Positions 1 to 9,059 of a stretch of DNA of 64,000 bases are shown one piece after another. Source of the stretch: Paulinella micropora (lineage: Eukaryota; Cercozoa; Imbricatea; Euglyphida; Paulinellidae); assembly GCA_019918135.1 (NCBI GenBank), contig WBZZ01001773.1, forward strand, positions 77,001 to 141,000, read 5' to 3'. The position numbers were made by a program, and so were the translations under genes. Each line of letters starts with the position of its first letter. Position 1 is the stretch's first letter. The notes below the pieces were generated by a model that saw only the letters and a list, made by a program, of their open reading frames with translations, searched no databases and was not told where the DNA came from.

Positions 1-559
1 CTCAGAAGGACGCACAAGGGGGGGGAGGGGTCTGATGTTCGTTTTCAGACAGGTGCATGGATTGGGGGGCATGAAAACCCTCCCTAGCCCCTCTCTTTCT
101 CTCAGTAGTTCTCGGGCGGGGGTTTAGCTCATTCTTTCTTCCTCCTCCCCTCCCCTCTTCTTCCCTCTGTCTTCCCTCTCTCCTCTTTCTTCCCCCCTCC
201 CTCTTTCCTCCTCTTTCCTCTGCCTTCCCCCCTCCCTTTATCCTCCATCCATCCATTTGCTAGTACCCCCCCCCCCCCGGGTGCCAAGCCTAAGACTGTC
301 GAAATTTAATTCAGCGTAGATTGTACTTTTTCAGCACGCCCCCCCCCCCCTTCTCCCCCTCACACATGTGCCACGGGCTGCCCTTTCTCCCTTCCCAGCT
401 GCCTGCCTGTCTCTGGGGGGGTTCCCCTCCTCAAGATTTCAATCCGATCTGCAAAATGTTGACACCCTCTCCCTCTCTTAGTTCTCAGTGCCAAGATTAA
501 AATTTTGTCAGGGATTTGTTTTCGCGTGATTTTTTCTTGTACACCGGCGAAGCGCGCCC
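1..559. repeat. Mosaic of dispersed repeat modules, no gene
   Basis: No credible gene is visible. The stretch joins several modules found elsewhere in the left 25 kb. Bases 1-130 resemble about 11459-11575, 12310-12440 and, inverted, 19700-19830. Bases 283-345 carry a TTTAATTCAGCG module with a GGCGCG-type end. Bases 362-455 resemble 18192-18299. Bases 483-557 carry a TTAAAATTTTGTCAG module. Polypyrimidine runs fill the rest. Short frames here are low-complexity shadows. Confidence 0.6.
362..455. repeat. Dispersed repeat, partner at 18192-18299
   Basis: Both copies run from a CACATGTGCCACG-like start through GCTGCCCTTTCTCC and CAGCTGCCTGCC to CAAGATTTCAATCCGATCTGC. They differ mainly in the length of a G run. 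In the partner copy an LRR-like coding remnant follows directly. Confidence 0.65.
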
Positions 560-611
560 CTACCCTCCCCTCTCTTTCTCTCTCTCAGTGATATGATCAA
601 ACCTTGGGAGC

Positions 612-669
612 GATATAGCTAAAAAAGGCAGTTCTACCGGAAAAACCTGGAAGCACTGCCTTTTCCAGC
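612..669. repeat. Hairpin repeat, subfamily B
   Basis: Imperfect inverted repeat with AAAAAAGGCAG on the left arm and CTGCCTTTTCC on the right arm, around a TTCTACCGGAAAAACCTGG-like loop. It belongs to the hairpin family described at 4988-5050. Confidence 0.65.
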
Positions 670-689
670 CCTGCACGAGGCAGAGCTTG

Positions 690-943
690 TAGCGCGTGGC
701 CTGGGGCAGCAGGAAGCGCGCCCGGGACACATTCCGAGCGCAATGCGCGCTGAGGCAGTTAATGGTTAGTTCGGTTTGGCCCAAGGTCACGAGCAAGCGA
801 TTGGAGTGGTGTGGGTTGGCACAGCCCGTCGCGCCGTGCCGGAAGGGGCAGACGGCGGTATTCTTGGTCGTATAGCCCATGTACATGCGATAGCCCGAGA
901 CCCAGCAAGGGTCTGGCTGCTGCGAGGCCGCCGGGGTCTGCAT
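690..943 (-). pseudogene. Primase-like zinc domain fragment (PrimPol/UL52 type)
   Basis: The frame on the minus strand encodes an about 85-residue segment with a Cys near CPFRHG, then PHHSNRLLVTLGQ, then NCLSAHC. The order Cys, His-x-Ser-Asn, hydrophobic strand, Cys-x4-Cys is the zinc module of archaeo-eukaryotic primases of the PrimPol/herpesvirus UL52 family, where a similar HKSNN...KC...C pattern occurs. In that family the module follows the catalytic domain and helps primer synthesis. No catalytic domain is seen beside it. The frame then runs into a hairpin repeat (612-669), so this is most likely a stranded fragment of a replication gene. Alternative: another small zinc-binding protein. 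It is treated as a fossil. Confidence 0.5.
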
Positions 944-1599
944 CCTGTGCTAGTAAGTTTAGGATGTCTGTTTCTTTTTACTTTTGGTCTGGTGCTGTGC
1001 TCTGGAGAGGAGGGTGGGGGGGGGGGGGGGAGTGGGGCGCATCATAAGAAAAAACAGCAACAATGGCTAGCCCCGCCGAAACACAAACTCCCCAGACTCT
1101 GGCAGGCACAGCTAGAAAGACCGTGGCGGGGCAGGCGAAACTTAGCAAAGGAAGAGAACGGGGCGCTTCTCTCTCTCCTCTCTTTCTTTCTTCTTTTTTC
1201 GGCCACAGCCGCACCAGCTGCGGGGGCCGGAGAACAGGGAGCAGGAGAGGAAAGAGGCAGGGAAGCGCTGGCGTGAAGGGGTGCACGGGGGGGGGGGGGG
1301 TGCGAAAACAATGCGGCGGTTGGTTTGCACGAGAGAGAGCGTACACTAAATCAAAAACTGTAAGCAGGTAGCTTTGGAGTAGCACCAACATGATGCTGGG
1401 AGACACGCCCCGCAGCCGCCGCGCTTGCGCTCGCGCACGCTCTGTTACGGAACATCGCCCCCCCGGCTCGGGCGTTGCTCCAGGAACAGTCCCCAGCGGA
1501 CGAAACCTGCGGCGACTGGCCGTGGCTCGTGTCGTCGGGGCACCGCGCGGGGCGCGCCCCGCCGTGGTGCCAGAGGAGACGGCGCTCGGCACGCCCGAG
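944..1599. other. Low-complexity stretch without a supported gene
   Basis: Several overlapping frames exist on both strands, but all are rich in Arg/Ser/Pro or Gly, as expected of GC-rich shadows. A G run near 1014-1031 and another near 1287-1301 resemble the promoter-type purine/pyrimidine tracts of the window. No domain is recognised. Confidence 0.4.
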
Positions 1600-1970
1600 C
1601 CGCGCTTCAACTTTGAACAGGTCATCGTGGCCGGCCTGAGCCGGCCACGGCCTGGCAGAAATCCTTCGCGCCTCGCTTGGCAACGACACGGGGGTAGTGT
1701 TTGTGGCCGGCGGATTACCGAAAGGACCGCCCGTGCGTACCGGCTTGTCCGAGGCCAGCTTGAACTCTCTACCCGAGCTGCAGGTCACGGGCGCTTTTCT
1801 CGCAGCACCCGGGTCGCCCAAGGAGTGCTCCATCTGCCTTCAAGATTTGGTAGCAGGAGAGCTTCTGCGAGGGCTGCCCTGTGCGCACTAGTACCTGCAC
1901 CAAGCGTGCGTGGACCCCTGGCTGCGAACCAAGGATTCGTGCCCCGTGTGCCGCCTAGTGTTGTCTTAGG
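1600..1970 (+). pseudogene. Degenerate copy of the RING-H2 gene
   Basis: This is a partial copy of the RING gene at 21348-22034. It matches SPKECSICLQDLVAGELLRG, the first zinc-ligand pair and spacer of a RING-H2 finger. The downstream bases still spell the second half, with the HQACVDPWL and CPVCR ligand pattern. RING-H2 fingers bind two zinc ions and recruit E2 ubiquitin-conjugating enzymes. The upstream half matches the linker before the finger only loosely. It looks broken and is probably non-functional. Confidence 0.65.
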
Positions 1971-2253
1971 CACTTGCCGAGACTACCGTGGAAGGAAAAA
2001 TGGGGAGCGCCCGGCACGGAGGAAAAAAAAATAAGTGTTAGACTTTGTCGAGCTCTATCAAGGGAAAAAAAATTCGAACTTTCCTGGCGCCTCCCCGCCT
2101 CTTCCCTCTCCCTCTCTTAGTTTTCAGTGCCAAGATTAAAATTTTGTCAGTGATTTTTTCTCGCGTGGTTTTTTCTTGTACACCGGCGAAGCGCGCCCCC
2201 TTCCCTTCCCTCTCCCATTCAGTTTTCGGTTCCAAGTGTAAGAATCTTGTGAG

Positions 2254-2321
2254 TGATATAGATGCAAAAGGGCAGTTCTATTGGAAAAACCTGGAAGCAC
2301 TGCCTTTTCTGGTCGTATCAT
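2254..2321. repeat. Hairpin repeat, subfamily B
   Basis: Left arm with GATATAGATGCAAAAGGGCAG and right arm ending in GGTCGTATCA. Subfamily B differs from A by the TTCTACC loop and a less perfect stem. Confidence 0.6.
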
Positions 2322-2330
2322 ACAGTCGTG

Positions 2331-2410
2331 CAAAACTTAGCGCTAAATGAACGGCCCGCTCCGGTCTCTTTCCGCGGGTTTTAGCGGTGGTTTTCCCGCG
2401 GGAATGAAGC
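2331..2410. repeat. Module with AACTTAGCGCTAAATGAACG core
   Basis: One of six copies of a module that directly follows subfamily B hairpins in several places. It runs from AACTTAGCGC-AAATGAACGG through CCGGTCTCTTTCC to GTTTTCCCGCGGG. Other copies: 7720, 11147, 14273, 19876 and 24872. Most carry GCGCCAAA, an E2F-like core. Confidence 0.55.
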
Positions 2411-2506
2411 TGTCAATGAGGCCTGGTGTCAGCAGGGCCAAGAGTTCCGAGTGCTCTATAAGGAAGTAACCGGCTCCGGTGTTTCTTCTAAAAGCCGAAT
2501 GAATGC

Positions 2507-3777
2507 CTATCTGCACTGGACGTCGCAACCAGGGCGCGCTTTTTTGAAGGCTTCAATTGCCCTTCTACTTATTTCGCGAGATCTCCAGATACTTATTTTC
2601 TGTAATTTGTCCATGGCCAGAAAGTGCTCCAACACGTCACTAGTAAGCCCGGGACAATTACTAAAACTTAGGTCTCGCAGGTTTGTCAGGGCTCTCAAAT
2701 GCCTGGCAGACGAAGAGGCCAGCTTGTCACAGCTCTTCACCACCAGCCGCTGCAGAGCCGGCACGCACGACAAGTGCCTGAGTTTCTCTCCGTCGAATCG
2801 TGGGCCGCCCTCGAGACTCAATCGCCGCAAATTGCGCGGCAGTAGAGCATGTTCGTCGCCGGTGCATTCCTGGCCGCCCAGCGAAAGGTCTTGTAGCGCG
2901 CCGAACTCGGCCAAAGACTTGAACTCCCGGGTCGCACAGCCGAACAGACTCAACTTTTCCAGGCACTGTTTGAGGCCGGAGAGATGTTGTAGCCCGGCAG
3001 AGGTGAGATGTCCCAGCGCGTCGTCGTTAACGTTGCATCCGCTGAGGATCAGCTCCCGCAGCCTGGGCGTGCCGGTGATGAACTGGAGATCAGTTACTTG
3101 CCAGAGGGAGGTCAGGTTCAGGTATTCTAGAGCAGGCAGGCGCGAAAGCTTCGTTAGCTCTGTCACCGGCACGTCGGCGCAGTTAACCAAGGACAACTGC
3201 TTGAGATTGTGCAGCCGGGACAGGTTCTCAAGGGCGGGGCCGGCGACTCCGATGCAATTATCAAGAATTAAATACCGCGGTTCGTTCAGGCCAGCCAGCT
3301 CAAAGAGGGGACGCGGCTAAAAGACAGGTCCAGCTGCCGCAGCTCTGTTATCTGTGGCAAGACCGTACAGAGACTAGCGCTCAGCCCGTCTCTTCTCTGG
3401 CTCAAATCCAAGGTGTGCGGCTTTTTTTGTTTTAGGTACGCGATCAAGGCTTCGTCGGTGGCCGACCAGCACTTGCTCAGCCACGTGTTGCACGGGGCAC
3501 ACCTGGGCGCTTCTTTACAGCTACTGTATATGCTCCTCTTGTGAATGTTGCCCAAACCTTGCAAACCCGCTATGTCCGCGGCCTCCCTTAGGTCCTGGTC
3601 TGTGACTTTGTCGATCAGGATAGTCTGTACGGTGGTCTTAATCTCTCTGATAAGCCGTAGGATCGGGGCAGCACCGTTTCCGCCAATAGTCAAGCAAGTG
3701 AGAGACGGCGTGCGTGTGGAGGGGGGGGGGTGCCCAGGGAGCAGGATAAATAGAAGGGGAGAAGAAGCGCAAGACAT
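2507..3777 (-). pseudogene. Leucine-rich repeat protein, interrupted
   Basis: Two overlapping minus-strand frames together look like one LRR protein gene, broken about once. The C-terminal part has regular repeats such as LEYLNLTSLWQVTDL, LRELILSGCNVNDDAL, LRRLSLEGG and LRDLSFSNCPGLTSDVLEHF. This is the cysteine-containing (CC) LRR type that follows F-boxes in SCF ubiquitin-ligase adaptors. The N-terminal part has LDLSQRRDGLSASL and LRQLDLSFSRV. No clear F-box was found, unlike the genes at 5190 and 12411. The tail EAFKKARPGCDV resembles the end of the 5190 gene (AQLRQARPQVDA), so the two are paralogues. Promoter side (above 3777) carries a G run. Possible role: substrate recognition for host protein degradation, by inference only. 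Confidence 0.65.
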
Positions 3778-3887
3778 ATCTAAAGGAAAGAGGCAGTGGG
3801 AAGGAGCAGGCGATGAAAAAGCACAAATTGTTTTAGTTCCTCGTTGAGCGCTTTCGCCCAGAATGTAAGTGAGCCAAGGTTTTATTA

Positions 3888-3900
3888 AAGAAAACGTTTA
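3888..3900. terminator. AT-rich polyadenylation-like signal
   Basis: TTTTATTAAAGAAAA contains ATTAAA on the plus strand. It lies just upstream of the fragment of the large membrane protein gene. Confidence 0.35.
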
Positions 3901-3930
3901 TTTGTTTCTTACTTTGGAGCGATTACAGCA

Positions 3931-4103
3931 GGTCAGGAACCTTCTCCTCGGAACAGAATCTTCTAATCAGCTTCCAGGCTTTTAATCAGGGCTCACTCTT
4001 AGGGGACGCTTGCTGTCCCGGTCTTTTCGCGGAGGCGTTAGCTGTTACATTGTAGCTGGGGGTGGGAGAGATAGTAGGACTACTCCAACTCAGCTCCGAA
4101 ACC
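3931..4103 (-). pseudogene. 3' fragment of the 1114-residue membrane protein gene
   Basis: The minus strand encodes ELSWSSPTISPTPSYN and QQASPKSEP, close to ELSWSNPTISPPTTTY and QQASSKSKP at the C terminus of the large membrane protein at 25021-28365. Nucleotide similarity extends through the region matching 25021-25200. It is a detached partial copy and cannot be functional by itself. Confidence 0.7.
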
Positions 4104-4292
4104 CGCGCTGTCGTTGCAGAAGGCTCCCTCGCAGCAAGGAGACGAGGGGGCCGGTCAGGCTGTAGCCGAGGGCTCGCTGCCACAGCACTGTATTTCAAAG
4201 GAGGAGCCACTGGCCAAGCGACGCGACCGCCGAGAGCGCAGGCACGAACACCGCAGAGCTGGCCCAGCCGGAAGGCGCTCTGGTGACGACGC

Positions 4293-4547
4293 GTGTCGGC
4301 ACCCAAGCCGCGGGGTAAAGAACTATCCAATCTTTTGCTTAGTGCTGGCAAAATTGCGGCGTCCAACTATCGTGTGCAGCACAATGGTCAAAACCCGATG
4401 AGTGTGCAGCGTCTGGTGAGTGGGGCCATGCGATTTGTGAACGTGTATTACGAAGAAGACAGAGCTCTTTTCGTCGGGGCTTGCTTCTGCTCGGCGTTGG
4501 CCTCGCGCCCCAAAGGCGATGACAAGCCAACCTCCTCTGCTCTTTAG
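4293..4547 (+). CDS. Small ORF or remnant of unknown function
   Basis: A plus-strand frame of about 84 codons reads as protein-like, not low complexity, with SNLLLSAGKIAASNYRVQHN, MRFVNVYYEEDRALFVG and a cysteine pair. An ATG lies inside the frame near 4399; the upstream start is not an ATG. Nothing similar was recognised. It follows a fragment of the 1114-residue gene and precedes repeat modules, so it may be a remnant of a longer gene. Confidence 0.3.
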   Translation: MSAPKPRGKELSNLLLSAGKIAASNYRVQHNGQNPMSVQRLVSGAMRFVNVYYEEDRALFVGACFCSALASRPKGDDKPTSSAL

Positions 4548-4559
4548 GCCAAGATTCAC

Positions 4560-4987
4560 TCTCAGTTACTCAGCCAGCCTTTCCGACATGGAGGTAGCTA
4601 AGCTGGCTAAGTTTTTGCATGTTTTTTCATTAAAGCTCGACGGTCTTACACTTGGCACTGAGAACTAAGAGAGGGATAGGGAAGAGGCGGGGGGGAGAAA
4701 TGACGGGGGGGAGAAAAAGGGGGAAGGGAAGAGAACGGGGGCGCCCTTTTCTCTCCCCCCCCCCCCCTCCCTCTCTCTTCCCCTTTAAACAAACGAAAGG
4801 GGGAGGGGAGGGTTTTCCTCCCTCTTCCCTCTCCCCTCCTTCTTCCCTCTTTCTTCCCTCTTCCCTCCCTCTCCCCTCTTCTCTCCGTTCTCTTTCCCCT
4901 TTTTTTTCCAACAGGATTTTTCTCTTTCTCTCTTCTTTTTTTTGCACAAAATTTGTCGCCAAATTTGCGTATGTGTGCGCCGGGCAT
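4560..4987. other. Inverted TTTAATT module and purine/pyrimidine tracts
   Basis: Bases 4633-4680 hold an inverted copy of the TGTAAGACCGTCGAGCTTTAA-type module. Bases 4680-4900 are long G-rich and C/T-rich tracts. Bases 4940-4985 lead into a hairpin with TTTGTCGCCAAATTTG. No gene is supported. Confidence 0.5.
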
Positions 4988-5050
4988 GATATGGCCGAAA
5001 AAGGCAGCATTGCCAGAAAAGCCTGAAACGCCGCCTTTTTCGGCCATATC
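4988..5050. repeat. Hairpin repeat, subfamily A (type copy)
   Basis: Left arm GATATGGCCGAAAAAGGC pairs perfectly with right arm GCCTTTTTCGGCCATATC, and pairing continues weakly inside. The loop is about 20 bases (ATTGCCAGAAAAGCCTGAAA). The copy is preceded by TTTGTCGCCAAATTTGCG and followed by ACAGGCAC. Stem and loop size resemble a small-RNA precursor, but a transcription or replication signal, or a miniature mobile element, is equally possible. Twelve copies are listed, all in the left 25 kb. Confidence 0.75.
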
Positions 5051-5129
5051 ACAGGCACCAATCGTGAGTGGACGACCCGAAGGACCTCACAGGGCTTCCC
5101 TGTGATAAAAATTTGTTCTGCTAATATTG

Positions 5130-5150
5130 TACTTTTAATTAAATCAACTC
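5130..5150. terminator. TTTAATTAAA signal after F-box gene
   Basis: TTTTAATTAAATCAAC lies about 40 bases beyond the end of the minus-strand F-box gene. On the minus strand it gives ATTTAATTAAAA, an ATTAAA-type polyadenylation signal. The same palindromic signal ends several genes in the right part. Confidence 0.5.
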
Positions 5151-5189
5151 AAGAGCCAAGACACTGCCACCCTGTTGCTGCAGAAGTAA

Positions 5190-6170
5190 TTACGGAGGAG
5201 TCTCGGTCAAAAAAGCGTCTACTTGGGGCCTGGCCTGCCTGAGCTGCGCTATGGCCTCGGGCGCAATACCCGCGCACTGGTACAGCCGTAAGGTGCGCAG
5301 AGTTCGGGAAGCACAAATCTGTAGTAGCTCGTCGTAGGCAACCTCTTTAGTCGTTCGCAGGCTTAGTTCCCGGAGGTTAGGGGCCAACGCTAGCACCAGT
5401 AGATCTGAAGCCGCGAGGCGACCACTATAGCTTAAAGTCAGAACGCAGAGGTTGTTTAGATAGAGCAAGGAATCCAGACTGCCGTCCGAGCCTAGGCGGC
5501 AGATCTCTAGTTCCAATGTCTTGAGTTCGGTCAGCGTTCGCAGGCAATTTAGCCCCTGGCGGGTGACTTTCCAACACGAGTGGAGCTTCAGACGAACGAG
5601 TGACTCCAGCCTTGAAATTGCGGCCAGCGTGTCGTCCGTGATGGCGGAGCTTTCTTCCAACACTAGTTCAGCGAGGGTTAGGGGCGCTTGCAAGCAGGCC
5701 AGGGCCTCTTGTAGGTCTTCGTCGCACGTGGCAACAAAAAGGCGGCTGACAGACACCAGGGCCGATAACAGCCGAGCCAGGCCGGGGTCTGCTTCCCCGA
5801 CCTCATCGCCCTGGTAGTTCAGCTCGCGCACGTGAAGGCCGCGCAAGAGCCGGGTAGTGATGCCGGTTTGGGCAGCAGCACAGTACACAACGTCCACTGC
5901 CGTCTGGGTGGCCAGGCACAGGCCGCGGTAAACAGTGAGTATTTTCCGGCAGACCGGATCCCTCAGCTCAAACTGGGGTGGTTGAAAGCCCAGCCAAAAA
6001 GACGGTCGTCGGCACAGCGCCAGGGCCTCCTGACAAGTCGAAGCTAGGCTAACCAGCTGGTCGGCCCCCAGCCAGGCCCGAACCAAGGGCCAAAGGCAGT
6101 CGGGCAAGGTGAAGATCGCACAGGCGCGCGGCGAGAGCCGCCGGCGTTTATCTCCCCGGCGGGGAGACAT
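5190..6170 (-). CDS. F-box and leucine-rich repeat protein
   Basis: An intact 326-codon frame from the ATG at 6170; an upstream in-frame extension was rejected because it reads into repeat sequence. Residues about 17-60 form an F-box: LPDCLWPLVRAWL, LVSLASTC, then PSFWLGF. F-boxes bind Skp1 in SCF ubiquitin ligases. The rest holds CC-type LRRs such as LAELVLEESSAITDDTLAAI, LVRLKLHSCWKVTRQGL, LRELSLRTTKEVAYDEL and LRTLRLYQCAGIAPEAI. By family knowledge the LRR fan selects substrates; the target cannot be inferred. A TTTAATTAAA signal follows at 5130-5150. It is a paralogue of the LRR genes at 2507 and 12411. It is the best preserved F-box gene of the window and may act in host cells to redirect ubiquitination. 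Confidence 0.85.
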   Translation of the reverse strand: MSPRRGDKRRRLSPRACAIFTLPDCLWPLVRAWLGADQLVSLASTCQEALALCRRPSFWLGFQPPQFELRDPVCRKILTVYRGLCLATQTAVDVVYCAAAQTGITTRLLRGLHVRELNYQGDEVGEADPGLARLLSALVSVSRLFVATCDEDLQEALACLQAPLTLAELVLEESSAITDDTLAAISRLESLVRLKLHSCWKVTRQGLNCLRTLTELKTLELEICRLGSDGSLDSLLYLNNLCVLTLSYSGRLAASDLLVLALAPNLRELSLRTTKEVAYDELLQICASRTLRTLRLYQCAGIAPEAIAQLRQARPQVDAFLTETPP

Positions 6171-6362
6171 GAAGAGGTGCTCGCGGACCTCACCCCCGAT
6201 CTGGCCTATCGTGCCCGGCACTCTGCTTCTAGGCACGGTGGTGCTGGCAAGTGGGGGATCTCCGTTCTCCTTCCCCTTTTTTTTCAAACAAGATTTTTCT
6301 CTTTTTTTTTCTTTTTTGGCACAAAATTTGTCGCCAAATTCACGTATCTGTGCGCCTGGAAT

Positions 6363-6426
6363 GATATGGCTAAAAAGGGCAGTATTGCCAGAAAAGCCTG
6401 GAAACGCTACCTTTTTCAGCTATATC
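6363..6426. repeat. Hairpin repeat, subfamily A
   Basis: GATATGGCTAAAAAGGGCAG against CTACCTTTTTCAGCTATATC. Several arm changes are compensated on the other side (GGCT against AGCT), which suggests pairing has been kept. Confidence 0.65.
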
Positions 6427-6514
6427 ACACAGACTGCCAAGCCGCCTTTGCTAAAAGCGTCATCAAGAATGTACCAAAAAGAAATGTATTCGTTCAGCCG
6501 GAGTCTCGACATGA

Positions 6515-6660
6515 GCCCCCCGGGCTCAGGGGGCTCAAGGGGGAGGGGAGAAAAAAGGGAAAGGGGGGGGGGGCGCCCCCCCCCCCCCCCATCTGTGGGC
6601 TCCTAAAAAAAGTGCACTTATTTTTGCTCCCCCTTCAGCCCGCGCCTGCGAGCTGGGTTC
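6515..6660. repeat. GC-rich palindromic block
   Basis: One of six copies. It opens with the palindrome GAGCCCCCCGGGCTC, passes GGGGGCGCCCCCC, then a conserved TGTGGGCTCCTAAAAAAAGTG and CACTTATTTTTGCTCCCCC, and ends with a CAGCCCGCGCCTGCGAGCTGG inverted repeat. Others: 8398, 13422, 14797, 17486, 24474. Confidence 0.6.
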
Positions 6661-6984
6661 TCAGTGCCAAGTGTAAGACCGTCAAGCTTTAATTAAAAAA
6701 AGATTTGCGTTTTCTTGGCGCGCCCCCTTCCCTTTCCTGCTCCCTGCTCTCAGACGGAGAGGGGAGAGGAGAAGAGAAAAAGGGGAGCGGGGGAAAAAAG
6801 AGGGAAGGGGAGAGGGAGGGTTTTCCTCCCTCTTCCCTCTCCCCTCCCTCGTCCCTCTTTCATCCCTCTCCCCTCTTCCCTCCGTTCCCCCTCCCCTTTT
6901 TTTTCAAACAGGATTCTTCTCTTTCTCTCTTCTTTTTTTTTGCACAAAATTTGTCGCCAAATCATCGTACGTGTGCGCTGGGAT

Positions 6985-7048
6985 GATATGGCCGAAAAAG
7001 GCAGCATTGCCAGAAAAGCCTGAAAACGCTGCCTTTTTCAGCCATATC
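6985..7048. repeat. Hairpin repeat, subfamily A
   Basis: GATATGGCCGAAAAAGGCAG pairs with CTGCCTTTTTCAGCCATATC. It directly precedes an orphan coding remnant. Confidence 0.7.
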
Positions 7049-7059
7049 ACACATAGACA

Positions 7060-7460
7060 AGAAATGCAAAGGGCGCTGGTGGAATTCGAAAGAAACGCTG
7101 GAGTTTCTTGAAGACTGAGCGAAATACGCAGAAATTGTTCGCAACCGTGAAGTTACTGAACTTAAAGATGACGCCAAGCTATGGAGCAAAGAGTTATCTT
7201 TTGCCCAAAAATTCAGCGAGAAATACTTTGGGGTTAGCTTAGATCACCTCGGAGAGAGTCCTGACAGGTTGTATCAGGATTGGGCCGCCATTACACTCAG
7301 TTTTAGATCCACCTGGGGGCTTTTGCAGCCCTCTTTCTTGATTGCACTGGCGCTAGATCGAAGCAAAGCGAGGCAAAGTCAGCAGCGAGTGCCAGCTGCA
7401 TTCTCTGCGATCGGCAGCCTGGACATCATCCGGAACCCCGCTACGAGCGCCTGAATTCGA
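7060..7460 (+). pseudogene. Orphan coding remnant
   Basis: The plus strand reads as genuine protein sequence over about 130 codons, with DDAKLWSKELSFAQKFSEKY, LDHLGESPDRLYQDWAAI and FRSTWGLLQPSF. It has normal amino-acid balance, unlike the repeat shadows around it. It is broken and lacks both a clear start and a family match. It sits between a subfamily A hairpin and a repeat module, as other stranded fragments in this part do. Confidence 0.4.
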
Positions 7461-7643
7461 CAGGCTGCGACAAGATTAGGGACTCGACGCTGCAATTTGT
7501 TGACACCCCTCTCCCTCTCTTAGTTCTCAGTGCCAACTGTAAGACTTTGTCAAGCTTTAATTCAGCGTAATTTTTGTTTTGTACTTTCTTGGCGCGCCCC
7601 CCTTCCCTCTCCTTCTCTCAGTGATATGGTCAGATTTTGGGAG

Positions 7644-7710
7644 TGATACAGCTAAAAAAGGCAGTTCTACCGGAAGAAACTGGAAGCACTGCCTTTTCCG
7701 GTCGTATCAT
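7644..7710. repeat. Hairpin repeat, subfamily B
   Basis: GATACAGCTAAAAAAGGCAG against CTGCCTTTTCCGGTCGTATC, with a TTCTACCGGAAGAAACTGG-like loop. Confidence 0.65.
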
Positions 7711-7719
7711 AGTCGTGCA

Positions 7720-7850
7720 AAACTTAGCGCCAAATGAACGGGCCGCTCCGGTCTCTTTCCTCGGGGTTTTAGCGGTCGTTTTCCCGCGGAAGAAACGCGC
7801 GCCAAAATTTTTTGTTGTTGCGCAAAGGACAAGTCTTGCGCACTCCCTTC
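7720..7850. repeat. Module with GCGCCAAA sites
   Basis: Runs from AACTTAGCGCCAAATGAACG through GGTCTCTTTCCTCGGGG and AGCGGTCGTTTTCCCGCGG to CGCGCGCCAAAATTTTTTG. Two GCGCCAAA cores match the E2F half-site. Copies at 2331, 11147, 14273, 19876 and 24872. Confidence 0.6.
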
Positions 7851-8155
7851 CCCTTTGGACGGAGGAGGGAGCGGGGAGATAAGTGGGAGGGGGGAGAGAA
7901 GGGGGATGGGGGAGAAAAAGCGGGGCGGGGGAAAAACCCAGGGAAGAGAACGGGGGCGCCCCTCTCTCTCCTCCCTCCCCAGCCCTTTAAACAAACGAAA
8001 GGGGGGGAGGGAGGGTTTTCCTCCCTCTTCCCTCTTCCCTCTCCCCTCTTCCCTCCGTTCCCCTTCCCCTTTTTTCCGAGCAGGAAGATTTTTCTCTCTT
8101 TTTCTTTTTTTGCACAAAATTTGTCGCCAAATTCACGTATCTGTGCGCCTGGAAT

Positions 8156-8219
8156 GATATGGCCGAAAAAGGCAGTATTGCCAAAAAAGCATGGAAATGC
8201 TGCCTTTTCTGGCCATATC
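8156..8219. repeat. Hairpin repeat, subfamily A
   Basis: GATATGGCCGAAAAAGGCAG pairs with CTGCCTTTTCTGGCCATATC. Confidence 0.7.
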
Positions 8220-9059
8220 ACATGCACAGACCGCCAAGCCGCTAAAAGCGCCATCAAGAAAGTACCAAAAAGAAATGTACTTGAGCCGGAGTATCGACAG
8301 GGGAGAAGGGGGGGGGGGACGCCCGTCATTGAGGGGGGGGGGGGGGCTTACTTGAGGCGTTTCATTTTTTGGTAGCCTCTGTGCCCTTTCCCTGTTCTTT
8401 GAGCCCCCCGGGCTCAGGGAGGAGGGAGAAGAAAAGGAAAGGGGGGGGGCGCCCCCCCCCCCCCCCCCCATCTGTAGGCTCCTAAAAAAAGTGCACTTAT
8501 TTTGTAGGCTCCTAAAAAAAGTGCACTTATTTTTGCTCCCCCTTCAGCCTGCGGGCTGGGTTCTCAGTGCCAAGATTAAAACCTTGTCAGGGATTTTATT
8601 AAATTTTTTCTTGTACATTCTTAGCGCGCCCCTGCTTTCCCCCCTCTCCCGACGGGGGGGCTCAAAGAGCAGAACTGAACACACAACTAAGAAGATGCCA
8701 GAGTTCATGCCGGGACGCCCCCCCCCCCCCCTGCCTCTTCCCTCTCGCACTCCTAGTTCCGGTGCCAAGTGTAAGGCCGTCGAGTTTTAATTCAGCGTAA
8801 TTTTTGTTTTGTACTTTCTTGGCGCGCCCTCCTCCCTCTCCCGCTCCTCCCCGTTCTCAGATAAGAGGCAAAGACAAATCGTGCTTGTCCCTCCCCCTGT
8901 CTCTCTGCTCTCTCGTCCCTTGTTCTTAGACAGGGTGCCACTTCTCCCAGGGTTTCCCCCTCGCCCTCTCTCTTTTAAATTTGTTTTGAGCCTTTCCTCC
9001 TCCTGAGCACAGGGGGCTCAAACATTTTCGTGCGAGTAAAAGGCCCGCGGGTTTCCCCC
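8220..9059. repeat. Repeat modules, no gene
   Basis: Holds a GC-rich palindromic block (8398-8562) with a short tandem copy of CTCCTAAAAAAAGTGCACTT at about 8480-8530, then TTAAAA...TTGTCAG (8563-8632) and TTTAATTCAGCG (8760-8830) modules, and C/T-rich tracts. No gene supported. Confidence 0.5.
8398..8562. repeat. GC-rich palindromic block
   Basis: Copy of the block at 6515. The segment around AAAAAAAGTGCACTTATTTT is present twice in tandem here, and the closing inverted repeat is shortened to CAGCCTGCGGGCTGG. Confidence 0.6.

Larger units (their letters stand above)
1971..2506. repeat. Repeat modules between RING copy and LRR gene
   Basis: Contains a TTAAAATTTTGTCAG module (about 2126-2200), a hairpin of subfamily B (2254-2321) and the GCGCCAAA-type module (about 2331-2410). 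No gene is supported. Confidence 0.55.
6171..7059. repeat. Repeat modules, no gene
   Basis: Holds two subfamily A hairpins (6363-6426, 6985-7048), a GC-rich palindromic block (about 6515-6660), a TTTAATTAAA module near 6680-6700 with a GGCGCG end, and long G- and C/T-rich tracts at 6740-6900. Frames through it are repeat shadows. Confidence 0.55.
7461..8155. repeat. Repeat modules, no gene
   Basis: A TTTAATTCAGCG module (7528-7600), a subfamily B hairpin (7644-7710), the GCGCCAAA module (about 7720-7850) and then purine/pyrimidine tracts (7850-8080), ending in TTTGTCGCCAAATT before the next hairpin. Confidence 0.55.

Noticed and set aside
776-1371. Overlapping plus and minus frames near the left end
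   Set aside because: All are Arg/Gly/Pro-rich with no motif; they overlap the primase-like remnant or homopolymer tracts.
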